DNA of 64,000 nucleotides from Diadema setosum (Eukaryota; Echinodermata; Echinoidea; Diadematoida; Diadematidae): assembly GCA_033980235.1 (NCBI GenBank), contig CM067076.1, positions 33,824,383 to 33,888,382 on the forward strand, read 5' to 3'. Both the position numbers and the translations under genes were made by a program. The first letter of the stretch is position 1. Each line of letters begins with the position of its first letter. Shown piece after piece: positions 20,917 to 32,103 of the stretch. The notes under the pieces were generated by a model. It worked only from the letters and a program-made list of their open reading frames with translations, made no database searches and was not told the origin of the DNA.

Positions 20917-21306
20917 TTAAAGGGATGATACAGTATTGGTGGAGATGAGAATTGGACTTTTAACTTTTTGCGAGATACCAAGGAAACACTTATGATATGG
21001 TACAGAGCATACCATTTTAAGAGAAATTCAGTTTATTTGATGAAAATCGGGTTTGGAATGACTGAAACATCCAAAAACAAAGTAAAACAAAGCAATCGTA
21101 ATAAAGTGTGGGTCCCACACTTTATCTGAATCGCTCTTTTTTGGATATCTCAGCCATTTCAAAACCAATAATTATCAAATAAACGTTGAATTCCTCATAG
21201 AATTACATGTTCTTTCATATTTCATAAGAGGTTTCTCATTATCTCACCAAAAAAAATGTTAGAAACCTGAAATTAGGTCTCAACCAAAACTATACGATCC
21301 CTTTAA
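20917..21306. mobile_element. TTAA MITE, second copy of the TTAAAGGGATG family
   Basis: TTAAAGGGATGATACAGT at the left and ATACGATCCCTTTAA at the right. The centre AGTGTGGGTCCCACACT is itself palindromic. Confidence 0.8.
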
Positions 21307-21500
21307 TACTGCATTACCATACGACCTTTGTTCTTCAAGCTCGCTCAATGTCAAGGAAATCAAATATCACACAATTGAGATGCAAGGTTCATTAACGTCA
21401 GTTTGGGTTTATTATTGAGATCGGCTCTCAGCTTATTTAAGGTTATTTTTATCGAAGGTTAGGTGTGTGACATTATTATGTCAATGATAATGACAATACT

Positions 21501-23295
21501 ACGAAAGACCATTAGTGCCACGGAGAAAAAAAAACTACTATTTCTACTAATCTGTTTAAACAGATTATAATCTGTAATAACAGATTACGGTATTTCTACT
21601 AATCTGTTTAAACAGATTGTAATCTGTAATAACAGATTACGGTATTTCTACTAATCTGTTTAAACAGAATACGGTATTTCTACTAATCTGTTTAAACAGA
21701 TTACGGTAATTCAACTAATCTGTTTAAACAGATTATAATCTGTTATAACAGATTACGGTATTTCTACTAATCTGTTTAAACAGATTACGGTATTTCTTCT
21801 AATCTGTTTAAACAGATTATAATCTGTTATAACAGATTACGGTATTTCTACTAATCTGTTTAAACAGATTACGGTATTTCTTCTAATCTGTTTAAACAGA
21901 TTATAATCTGTTATAACAGATTACGGTATTTCTACTAATCTGTTTAAACAGATTACGGTATTTCTTCTAATCTGTTTAAACAGATTATAATCTGTTATAA
22001 CAGATTACGGTATTTCTACTAATCTGTTTAAACAGATTACGGTATTTCTTCTAATCTGTTTAAACAGATTATAATCTGTTATAACAGATTAGTAGAATTA
22101 CCGTAATCTGTTATAACAGATTATAATCTGTTTAAACAGATTAGAAGAAATACCGTAATCTGTTTAAACAGATTAGAAGAAATACCGTAATCTGTTTAAA
22201 CAGATTAGTAGAAATACCGTAATCTGTTATAACAGATTATAATCTGTTTAAACAGATTAGAAGAAATACCGTAATCTGTTTAAACAGATTAGTAGAAATA
22301 CCGTAATCTGTTATAACAGATTATAATCTGTTTAAACAGATTAGAAGAAATACCGTAATCTGTTTAAACAGATTAGTAGAAATACCGTAATCTGTTATAA
22401 CAGATTATAATCTGTTTAAACAGATTAGTTGAAATAATGTAATCTGTTTAAACAGATTAGAAGAAATACCGTAATCTGTTTAAACAGATTAGAAGAAATA
22501 CTGTAATCTGTTTAAACAGATTATGGTATTTCTTCTAATCTGTTTAAACAGATTATAATCTGTTATAACAGATTAGTAGAATTACCGTAATCTGTTATAA
22601 CAGATTATAATCTGTTTAAACAGATTAGAAGAAATACCGTAATCTGTTTAAACAGATTAGTAGAAATACCGTAATCTGTTATAACAGATTATAATCTGTT
22701 TAAACAGATTAGAAGAAATACCGTAATCTGTTTAAACAGATTAGTAGAAATACCGTAATCTGTTATAACAGATTATAATCTGTTTAAACAGATTAGAAGA
22801 AATACCGTAATCTGTTTAAACAGATTAGTAGAAATACCGTAATCTGTTATAACAGATTATAATCTGTTTAAACAGATTAGTTGAATTACTGTAATCTGTT
22901 TAAACAGATTAGTAGAAATACCGTAATCTGTTTCAACAGATTAGTAGAAATACCGTAATCTGTTATTACAGATTACAATCTGTTTAAACAGATTAGTAGA
23001 AATACCGTAATCTGTTATTACAGATTATAATCTGTTTAAACAGATTAGAAGAAATACCGTAATCTGTTTAAACAGATTAGTAGAAATACCGTAATCTGTT
23101 ATAACAGATTATAATCTGTTTAAACAGATTAGTTGAAGTAATGTAATCTGTTTAAACAGATTAGAAGAAATACCGTAATCTGTTTAAACAGATTAGTAGA
23201 AATACCGTAATCTGTTATTACAGATTATAATCTGTTTAAACAGATTAGTAGAAATAGTAGTTTTTTTTTTCTCCGTGGCACTAATGGTCTTTCGT
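21501..23295. mobile_element. Foldback element packed with 18-bp palindromes, 8-bp target duplication
   Basis: TIRs start ACGAAAGACCATTAGTGCCA and include ACGGAG, a run of A and ACTACTATTTCTAC. Both flanks are ACAATACT (21493-21500 and 23296-23303), an exact 8-bp direct repeat, as made by hAT-type transposases. The interior is almost wholly AATCTGTTTAAACAGATT (about 40 copies by hand count) and AATCTGTTATAACAGATT or close variants (about 20), joined by TA or by a TACGGTATTTCTACT-type linker. Linker orientation flips near 22090, 22520 and 22577. There is no ORF. Confidence 0.88.
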
Positions 23296-23387
23296 ACAAT
23301 ACTGATGATTTTGCTACATTCATTACAACTCCGTCCGTTTTTACCCTATTGTTCCACAAAGTCCTGTCTCCCCAGCCTTGTCAAGTA

Positions 23388-24100
23388 TTAATTTTTACAA
23401 CAGAGTAAAGAAGAACTTAATAAAACGTCTTTTCCAAGGATGGGGCTGGGCAAGAATAAAATGGCAGGAATAAAAGCTTGGACATCCCGTGTATAATACA
23501 GTGTATAGGACCTTCCTGCGATGGAACCATATCCACCATTAACCACTGCTCGGCGAGCTACACGTTTATAGTTTGAGTTCACTACAACGGACAAAACATT
23601 TCAGTTAGATATAGGGATAACAAATGTTTGAAGGTTGTTTCAGAACAAGAAATAAGTCCCCGCCAACACTTTTATTCTGGTACTCCGCCAAGAAAAATAA
23701 ACAGTAACAAATGTGTTGTTACCATGGCATCATACTTGCTGCTACTCTGGAAAACAGGATGTCTCGCACAAGTAAAAAATTAATGGTCATGATCCTACAA
23801 TCCCACGTGCCAAATTTCATCTCAGGTGGTCAAACACTGAGGGAGCAGTTTTATCCAAAGGATTGTATGGTCTCTGTCATGAAAAGACATTACCATGACA
23901 ACACATTTTCTTCATTGACCATCACAAAAAGAGATGTCTTTTCTCAACTATACATTATAACAACAATTATACGTGTTAAATCCCAACTCAATTCGAATTC
24001 GAATTCGAGAGAAATCAATCACGCAATACCCTTTATCATACCCTCTTACCCATGTTGGGGTATAATAACATCAATACACCTGTACATTGTTTACAACAGT
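23388..24100. other. Gene-free stretch
   Basis: Contains TTGTTACCATGGCA and similar phrases that faintly recall the 2.3-3.7 kb repeat, and an AATTCG repeat near 23991-24007. I see nothing else I can support. Confidence 0.45.
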
Positions 24101-24110
24101 CAGACTTTCA

Positions 24111-24282
24111 CAGGGGCAGATCCAGGAATTCCGTAAAGAGGGGGCGTGTTTACAAAATTAAAGGGGAGGGGGCGCACGCACCCCATCCCCCATTTTTTCT
24201 TGTTATTTCTTTTGTTTCAACAAAAAATAAAGGGGGGGGGGGGGGCGTGCGCCGGTTGCGGCCCTCCCTGGATCCGCCCCTG
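24111..24282. mobile_element. CAGGGGCAGATCCAGG short hAT-like element
   Basis: TIRs CAGGGGCAGATCCAGG and CCTGGATCCGCCCCTG. CTTTCA flanks both sides (24105-24110 and 24283-24288) as a possible target duplication. Related to 12848-12984. Confidence 0.75.
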
Positions 24283-24678
24283 CTTTCATGTAAGATGAAT
24301 TATATACTGTCATCCTGCCGTCTTTACAAAGCCCATGACGGAGCATGGCTACAACTACTATAAATAAATGCCCAGTGATCTATTCCACCTCACAATCTCA
24401 GCTTTATTGCGACTTTGTCTTGAGCAGTACGTATCACCTGACGATAGTCCCTCATGATTACATTTCAGCCCTTTACTCCTTTGATTAGATCGCCCTTCTC
24501 TCCAGACACAAACCGACACAAAAAGTCGAAACCTAAAGAAAGGGAAGCAAACACACACACACACACAAAAAAAAAAAAAAACAACAAAAAAACCCCCGAA
24601 CCTTCTGAATAACGAACCTGTGCCATTTTCGAATAAAAATAGCTTCGGAATAACAAGCAAAACTCCTTAATTCAGTAT

Positions 24679-25120
24679 GGGTGCACGTCACGAAACCAAC
24701 ACCCGCGAGTCATACAGCCCATGAGTTATACAGCCCACGAGCTCGACACTAGCTCAATAGGCAAATAAGACCCATGAGTCTGGCACTACGCAAAAAAGAC
24801 CTATGAGGCCCACACGTTTAGTTCGATAGTAACATCATGGAGTCTAATGTACCCAGAGTCGGTCTCGCTCGTGGGCCTCTTTTCACTAGTGTAACATTCG
24901 TGGACCTTAATTATTTGCACCGTGTCAGACTCATGGGCCATATACGCCTAGTGTCGGACTCGTGGGCCTTGTTTGCCTCCTGTCAGACTCATGGGCCTTA
25001 TTTACCTAGTGCCGAACTCACGAAGTGTATATGATTCTTTTATGAGCTGTATGATTCATGGACCTTTTTAATGCCTCTTTGCAGTATCAAAAGTGGGCGT
25101 CGGTCTCGTGTTATGACCCC
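24679..25120. mobile_element. Foldback element built from an inverted minisatellite
   Basis: A roughly 38-base unit with CAGACTCATGGGCCTTATTT runs rightward over 24850-25030 and in reverse over 24700-24830. Outer arms CACGAAACCAACACCC and GGGCGTCGGTCTCGTG pair. TTCAGTAT and TTCAGTTA flank it as an imperfect 8-bp duplication. Confidence 0.65.
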
Positions 25121-25630
25121 TTCAGTTAATGGGATGTAGCATGCAAATTCAAATAACAACGATGAACATTAGAGCCTGATTTACCACAGAATACACAAAG
25201 TAATCGTTTTCATTACCACTGCCACAATTTTGAATTTCTTGCTTGCTTCCAAGTGCACTTTGAAGGAAAATTAATCAATGATACGATCCATAGGGCCTAT
25301 ATACGTTCTATGTTCGTACATTCTTCATGAAATTAACCACAATGAAAGATAAACAACATCAATTGCACGCAACATCAGATCAGTGCCGTTATTGTTTCGC
25401 AGCGCGACATTTAGCAAGCACATGACGTCATTCTCTTGGCCAGGTAATACTTAATTTTGAATCACAGCAGCAAACAAACTAACAAAACATTCAACGTTCT
25501 GGGTTTTTCATGTATTCTATACTGTAGAGAAAATTGGACCTCGATCCTATATTACCATTACTATTATTCGCAGTTTTGTAGCCGACAGATTAAGTTTTTT
25601 CTATTTTTTGTGAGGTTGTATTTTAAATCG

Positions 25631-25870
25631 TTAAAGGTGAAATTCCTTGCAAGTGATTTCTCCGTCACATCGGCCCTCTTTATTTGCATGGAAGACATTG
25701 TAGACTGTGACCAGCGGAAACATCGTCAGAGTTCCTAGAACGACCGCTATTTGGGCGGTAACTCCAACCCAGATGAGATGGCGTCGAACGTTGGTCCCCT
25801 TTCGCACTATCCACAGGGCAGCTGCCTGGCAGTAGATGAAAGATAGCCCTTCGAACATCCACGCCAAAAC
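25631..25870 (-). CDS. Riboflavin transporter coding exon 2 (residues 405-483)
   Basis: Encodes VLAWMFEGLSF and the last two membrane segments, then TMFPLVTVYNVFH and a charged tail to TAA. The acceptor is ATTTCAG and phase 0 matches exon 1. Confidence 0.9.
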   Translation of the reverse strand, partial: VLAWMFEGLSFIYCQAAALWIVRKGTNVRRHLIWVGVTAQIAVVLGTLTMFPLVTVYNVFHANKEGRCDGEITCKEFHL

Positions 25871-28706
25871 CTGAAATTACACGAGAAGGACCTGTCCGCT
25901 CAGAATACATCGGTAAAACAGCTATTCGAGAGAACATTATGCATGTATATATCCCATAAATACTTTTTTTTTTTCTACCTACCCACTTTGGTACTGGACG
26001 TACTAATTCCCTCTCAAAAATCATTATCTTTTGATCACTGTAATCTTTTACAATGTTATCTAAAACTCTGTCTTTGGGAGGCTGGGGACTGTGCAAGAAA
26101 GCCAACAGCCTCTGATGGTAGCAATTCGTGAAAATGTGAAGACATCACCTCTTCACGTCATGTAAGCAGTGGCGTATCTAGGAAAACGGCGCCCGGGGCA
26201 AGCGCGAAAATTGCGCCCCTAATTTCTGAAAAAGTGTTCAACCCTAACCCCATCCCGGTAGGGACTTTATTTTATTTATTTTTTTTTTATTTCCGTCTTC
26301 ATATAAAAATACACACATTACAAGTTGCATATACATTGCATATACGTACAGAAGAAACGGGGGATTGCCTGTTCAGTCATATTTTCAAAATATGTCTGTT
26401 CTTCCACATGGTCCCGATATAATACGCTTTAAACAAAGTCCACATGATATGCTTTGTCAAGCACTTAAAAGGGGTCTAATGAATTTTGATAAATTGTGGC
26501 GAGCGAGCGCAGCGAGCGAGCCGAAAATTTTTGCATTTCAGCTTACAAAACATGGAATTCTTGTCATTTTTTGCTTATACCAACAAACTGAGGACTTGAA
26601 AAAATACTCTAAATTAGTACGAGCGAGTGAGCGGAAATTTGTATATTTCCGCGTCATCATCACGGTTCGTTATTATCTCTAATTTTTTTTTTGATATATT
26701 TTGGCGAGCGAGCGCAGCGAGCGAGCCGAAAAATTTTGTATTTCAGCTTACAAAACTTTGAATTTTTGTCATTTTTTGCTTATCAAATCTTACAATTCTA
26801 ATCAAGCTATAGTGACGACCTTATTTTTGTTCTTATCTTTTTTTATTTGTTTTTTTTTGCGCCCCCCCCCCCCCCGTATGTTCGAAACCGTTGGCGTCCT
26901 CTTTTGATCCAATCGACGATCGCTTCAGAACGAATGAAATTGCAGCCGCTGCTCCGTGTAACATTTTTTCTGCTAAATATAAAATGACATGTGTGAACAC
27001 AATCGACATTGTCATTTTGTCCGCGTTATCGTCACGTTTTGTTCTTATGTTTCTCTTGTTCTTCTTTTTTTTTGGATAAATTTTGGCGAGCGAGCGTAGC
27101 GAGCGAGCTGAAAATTTTTGTATTTCAGCTTACAAAACATGGAACTTTTGTCATTTTTTTTGCGTATTTAATCTTACAATTCTAATCAAAATATAGTGAC
27201 GACCTTATAGATGACAATTTATACCAACAAACTGAATACTTGAAAAAATACTCTAAATTAGTACGAGCGAGTGAGCCGAAATTTGTATATTTCCACGTCA
27301 TCATTACGTTTTGTTATTATCTTGTTTGTTTTGTTGTTGTTTTTTTGCCCCCCCCCGTATGTTCGAAACCGTTGCATGACGCCTTCTTTTGATCCAATTG
27401 GCTATACATCGCTTCAGAACGAAAGAAATTGCAGCCGCTGCTCCGTGAAACATTTTGCCTGCTAAATATGAAATGACATGTATGAACACAATAGACATTG
27501 TCATTTTGTCCACGTTATCATCACGTTTTGTTCTTACCTTCTTTTTTATATAAATTTTGGAGAGCGAGCGCAGCGGGCGAGCCGAAAATTTTTGTATTTC
27601 AGCTTACAGAACATGGAATTCTTGTGTGAACACAATAAACATTGTCATTTTGTCCGCGTCATCATCATGTTTTGTTTTTATCTTGTTTGGTTTGGTTTTC
27701 TGCCCCCCCCCCCCCCCCCCCTCACCATTCTCCCTCCCCCCCCCCCCCCCCCTTCCGGGCGAGTTTTTTTTTTCTTCTTCTACTTCTTATCTTTTTTTTT
27801 CCTTCTTCTTCTCCTTTTTTTTTTTTCTTCTTTTTCGTTTTTTTTTTCGTTTTTTGCGCCCCCAAGGAGTGGCGCCCGGGGCACGTGCCACCCCCCTAGA
27901 TACGCCACTGCATGTAAGTTGTCATGTTGTTGTTTTCTTTTTTATTAGAGTGAAGCTGATTCACTGTATATAAACAAGGAGCAAATCAGAACAAATGAAA
28001 CAAATCCGAATGATGGACAATAGGCACACTATCTTAAAAGGGGAAGACAAAAAGAGGGATGAACGCGGAATGCAGAATTGAGTTACGTATCATTGACCGG
28101 AGATCAAATTAGATTATCTAAAAAAATATCTCAAACGATAAACCCTTTCTCAAAGGAAAACAAACTTACCCCAAACTAATGAAAAAAATATACACAAACA
28201 AACCAACAAATTGAAATACATTGGTGGAAGAAATGAGGTTGAGATGAGTCCCCTTTTTTGTGTGGTTAAAACAAGAATACCACTGAAAATTTCAAAACGC
28301 TTTCCTTAAAGCCATTTTCAAATCATTGTAACGATTGATCATTAGAACGTTGGGGTTTAGCACCGCACCACTTAACATCATGTGCATTGTATTTTCGGAT
28401 TCGAATCCTTCTAAATGACTAACGTTCGTTCACTTTCGGAATTAATATGAACTTTCGACACAAATCTTCGGAAAAAGGAACCGTTTCTGGCTAACGTTCG
28501 AGTTCGAATCCCGCCCAGTGCTTGCGTCCTTGGACAAGATGTTTTTACCCACTCATGTCCCTCTCGACCCAGGTGTATAAATGGGTACCTGGCAACGCCA
28601 GGGTGATAATAAAAACAGGGCCCTCTGGTAGAACAGTAGCAACAAAGAAGAGGCTACCCTGGATAAATAAGACGTTATTATTATCATTGCCATGGTAATG
28701 ATGGTG

Positions 28707-28738
<32 letters not shown>

Positions 28739-28753
28739 CATTATTATTATCAC

Positions 28754-28796
<43 letters not shown>

Positions 28797-30194
28797 GTTA
28801 TTATTATTATCATCATTATTATTATTATCATTATTATCATCATCATTATCACTATCATTAAGCCCATGGAACAATGAACATCGATCTTCTCATTATTTTA
28901 TCCTGTATTATACGCGCATTTTTATGATTGATGTCCATCATGATAAGGTTATTTTGGAAGTCAACTGTTTTACGTCACTCACGATAATTATTTTACCAAC
29001 GAGCAGTCCTTCCAGAGGCGGGTGTGGACTCATCACAGCTACTGTCAGGCCGTAAGTGGCGGAGAGAAAACCGAGAAGCAAGGTTACAATGACCAAGACA
29101 AAACTATGAACGGGTTTCACGAGAAACAACAAGAAACCCGTCACCTTGGATAGATTACGAAAGATCACCACATATTCCAATGTATCTTGCCCATAGGCGC
29201 TCCCTGAGTAGGTCTGAATCGTTGGCATTACACCATACAAAATAAAGAAATCCATGAAGATGAGAACGTAAAGAATTATGTATTGTTTTGTGGACAGGGG
29301 CACTGGGTCTGACTCTGTATGAGAAGATGTTTCTGCTTCAGATTCTCCTGTTGTTGGTTGCATTTCAAGCAAGATCGTGTTTTCTTTATCTTCCTCTCCC
29401 TGGCTCTGAAACAGACCTCCGCAAGGATCGTGGCGTCTGCGGCGTCCGTCTTCGGAAGTCGCGTACTCTCGTATCGCACAAGGGAGCACATTTAGTCCTA
29501 TGAAGGAGAGATGACACACCAGCATCATCGCTGTGAGGACATAGAAAAATGATGTCGGTCCAAACTCGACTCGGGAGGCCTCGAGAGACCACACCGTACA
29601 GTTATAGGCCACAGAGTGATTGCCAATCAAGGTCTTGTTGATGAACGTGGAGTTTACAACGCATGAATAGTCATTCGTCCCTTTCTGTATCAACATCACG
29701 AGTGTGGGCCACAGTGAACTTGATCCTTGCCCGACCAAGTACCAGTTGAGGTAACTTGCTTTGAAGAGTGACATGAAGCCGACAAACGTAACGCTTGAAG
29801 ATACATCGACCAGAGAGATGAAGAATAGGAGAACGAGAAATGCAGTGCTGTGAAGTTTGCCATCTACTGCCCAAACGGTGTATTTGTTCCAGGTGAACGC
29901 CACTATGAGGGTTCCAATGGTGGCTATGAACGTTGTCACGTAGATTACTGGGATTTCTGGCCGATAGCATCGTTTTGGTGCGAATCGGTTGCATATCAAA
30001 AACGCTAATGGTCCGACGAGGGCCAGCTTAATAACCACGGATATGTAAGAGTTGATCTCGTATTGCTCGGGGATACCTTGCAGTATCAAAATGGGCACTT
30101 CGACCCAAAGTCCTGAAATGCTGATCCAAGCTCCGCCGCCAAACAGGACGACGAGAAGGGCGACGAACCAGGAGACCTGTGAATCAGTCGCCAT
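25631..30194 (-). CDS. Riboflavin transporter, SLC52A family, 2 coding exons
   Basis: The joined frame gives 483 residues; human SLC52A family members are about 450-470. These plasma-membrane proteins import vitamin B2. The start (MATDSQVSW) aligns with the human N terminus. Membrane segments can be seen near 8-28, 48-68, 81-101, 116-136, 212-236, 303-325, 340-360 and 363-388, plus two in exon 2. SGLWVEVP (about 27-34) and VDVSSSVTFVGFMS (about 129-142) are family signatures. Four N-glycosylation sequons lie at 181, 186, 192 and 198 in the loop after the fifth segment. Residues 245-300 form the usual cytoplasmic loop. The C terminus TMFPLVTVYNVFHANKEG matches the family end. Which vertebrate paralogue is closest cannot be told, so no number is given. 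Confidence 0.92.
26167..27910. mobile_element. hAT-like non-autonomous element in the SLC52A intron
   Basis: TIRs CAGTGGCGTATCTAGG and CCTAGATACGCCACTG, with sub-terminal GGCGCCCGGGGCA pairs, are flanked by a perfect 8-bp duplication CATGTAAG (26159-26166, 27911-27918). Inside, GCGAGCGAGCGCAGCGAGCG followed by AAAATTTTTG and TTTCAGCTTACA recurs near 26500, 26704, 27084 and 27561. Long C runs and a polypyrimidine tract end it. Confidence 0.88.
28499..28690 (+). mobile_element. tRNA-derived SINE, 5'-truncated
   Basis: Starts at the B box GAGTTCGAATCCCGC. The body CTTGGACAAGATGTTT and TGTCCCTCTCGACCCAGG is shared with the copies at 39.4 and 40.8 kb. Confidence 0.8.
28700..28862 (+). repeat. ATT microsatellite grown from the SINE tail
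   Basis: ATT units with CATTATC interruptions; they give false poly-N, poly-D and poly-I frames. Confidence 0.95.
28983..30194 (-). CDS. Riboflavin transporter coding exon 1 (residues 1-404)
   Basis: The exon ends VGKIII at ATC before a strong GTGAGT donor, in phase 0. It continues upstream as 72 bases of 5' sequence to an acceptor (GAACAG) at 30266/30267. That leader is open in frame, so a longer N terminus is possible if an upstream exon supplies an ATG. Confidence 0.9.
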
Positions 30195-30482
30195 GTGGAT
30201 GTTGTCATCAAGGTTTGAAATGTCAGACTCTGGGATCACTGGGTTAATTGTTTCCTTCAGTCTCTCCTGTTCAAGAAAGCAAATGGAGATCCATAAACGA
30301 AGATAATATTTACAATGAAACAACTAATCACATTGACGTTATAGAAGTCTTTTTATGTTGCCAATTGCAGAAAAGTTGAGTTTCATTCTGTAAACAGATG
30401 ACCAGATAATTGTCATTGTTTCTAAAATAGACCAACAAAATATACGTCTATATTATTGCATGCATAAATAATTTATATAATG

Positions 30483-30540
30483 TAGTGAAAGAAATTAGAC
30501 TTGAGAGTAGCGTCCGCCTCAAGTATAATTTCTTTCACTA
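30483..30540. repeat. 23-bp stem hairpin upstream of SLC52A
   Basis: TAGTGAAAGAAATTAGACTT plus GAG pairs with CTCAAGTATAATTTCTTTCA plus CTA, with one mismatch and a 12-base loop. Confidence 0.8.
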
Positions 30541-30689
30541 TTATGCTATACCTGCAATGAGGCACGGAGTATACGTTCCTCGCTCCCGCCCGAAATATAT
30601 TATTGTCTTTAGCAGCCAACATTGCACCTATTGTCGCAATTTAGTGTCGCCTGTTGGGTCGCGCATGCACGACCGGGCCATACTGAGGC

Positions 30690-31985
30690 TATACGGTCAC
30701 AACCCCCAAATCAGCCTGCTCGGCGACCGGTCCGCGAGTTTTTAGCCAATTTCGGTCAGACAACGACCGGTGATCGACCAGTGACCGACCAGGCACCACT
30801 GATTTTTAGGGCATCGGTCGGTCGTCGCTTAAGTTTTAACGCGGAGTTCAAATTTCAGCGGCCAAAATACGCTCGGTGTCCGAGCTGCAACCGCCCAGGC
30901 ACTGACCTAATCGAGCGGTCGCCGCCGAGCGATTTAGGGAACAAAAATAATAAAGACAAAAATTACAGAAGCACAGAAGAAAACCGAGGGAATAGATCGA
31001 GCGGTCGCCGTCGAGCGATTTAGGGACGGAAAACGATAAAGATAAAAATGACAGAAGCACTGAAGGAAACCAGGGACTAGATGGGGAAGAGAAGCCAGGG
31101 CAATTTGGAAGAAGCTGGGGAGGGATAGAGGAAAGGAAACCCCACCAACATCTCAGCATCTCGCCATCTCGGTGACCAACATTAGGGACATGAAAGACAG
31201 GGACAACACTTTTGGGCAAAAGAGATCAAAGCTAAAAGTTAGCGTCGATATGATGTAGACTTAGTATTATGGTTTGGTTATCTTATCGTTTATTAAAGGT
31301 CTGTTAAAAGAAGAAATCATGAATGACAAGAGATGGGGGGAAATGAAAATATGAAATAACATATGATAGAAATAGAAATACTGTAAAAAGAAGCATGCTT
31401 AAGATATTTTGGAAAATTCTTATCTATTGTAATCTTTGTTCCATCTTGCGTTTTCCTCCCTTTTGTTTGATTTCCTAATTTCTAGTTATCCCTGTTTTCA
31501 CAGAACTGCAGTTTGGTAGTTAGTAATTTAATTAAATATCTTTAGCCTCGCCTTCTATCTTAATTCATTAATTGATTATCACATCAAAAATCATATTGTA
31601 CATGAATACACGCAGGTAGCTCGTGAGAAATTTCTGGCACGGTACGCCTACGGGACACCGGTAGATGTCCTATCGATCACCCGTCGGTCGCTGAGCGATT
31701 TCGTAAAAATCGGCCGTGGCCGGTGGGAGATCGTCCAGTTAATGGGGCACCGCGCGGTGACTGCTCAATCTCTGCGCGGAGCTAGAAGATCCCCATATTT
31801 CGCAATTTTTAAACCTAATTTTTTTAAACCGGCGACCGACAGGAAATCGACAGGGCATCGCTCCGGCATGGCTGGGGTTATGTAGCCTGCTCGACATCTC
31901 CAAAAACTGGTGGGCGGTGCCAAAATTTCAGCGGCGACCGATCGAGCAGGCTACAAATCGGTCGGTCGCCGACCGTAGCCTTATT
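30690..31985. repeat. GC-rich CGACCG-repeat element
   Basis: GCGACCG, CGGTCGGTCGCC and related words crowd both ends. AGCCTGCTCGGCGACCGG at the left resembles the inverse of CGACCGATCGAGCAGGCTAC at the right. An 86-bp tandem duplication (TCGAGCGGTCGCCG at 30911 and 30997) lies inside. No coding frame is convincing. Confidence 0.55.
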
Positions 31986-32045
31986 TGGCGAGTGTTCTGC
32001 AAAACATCAAGGCCTGCGATGCTGCTATATATGTAAAAGAAAGAC

Positions 32046-32049
<4 letters not shown>

Positions 32050-32101
<52 letters not shown>
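32050..32101. repeat. AC microsatellite
   Basis: About 26 uninterrupted AC units. Confidence 0.95.

Positions 32102-32103
<2 letters not shown>

Noticed and set aside
21541..23262. CRISPR-like array of palindromic repeats
   Set aside because: The linkers are not unique spacers but a few repeated sequences, no cas-like gene is present and the genome is an intron-bearing animal genome.
27478..27973. Proline/phenylalanine-rich frames of 85-156 codons
   Set aside because: Products of C runs and a polypyrimidine tract in the hAT-like element.
28545..28877. Poly-N, poly-D and poly-I frames
   Set aside because: Translation of the ATT microsatellite; the same applies at 36480-36786.
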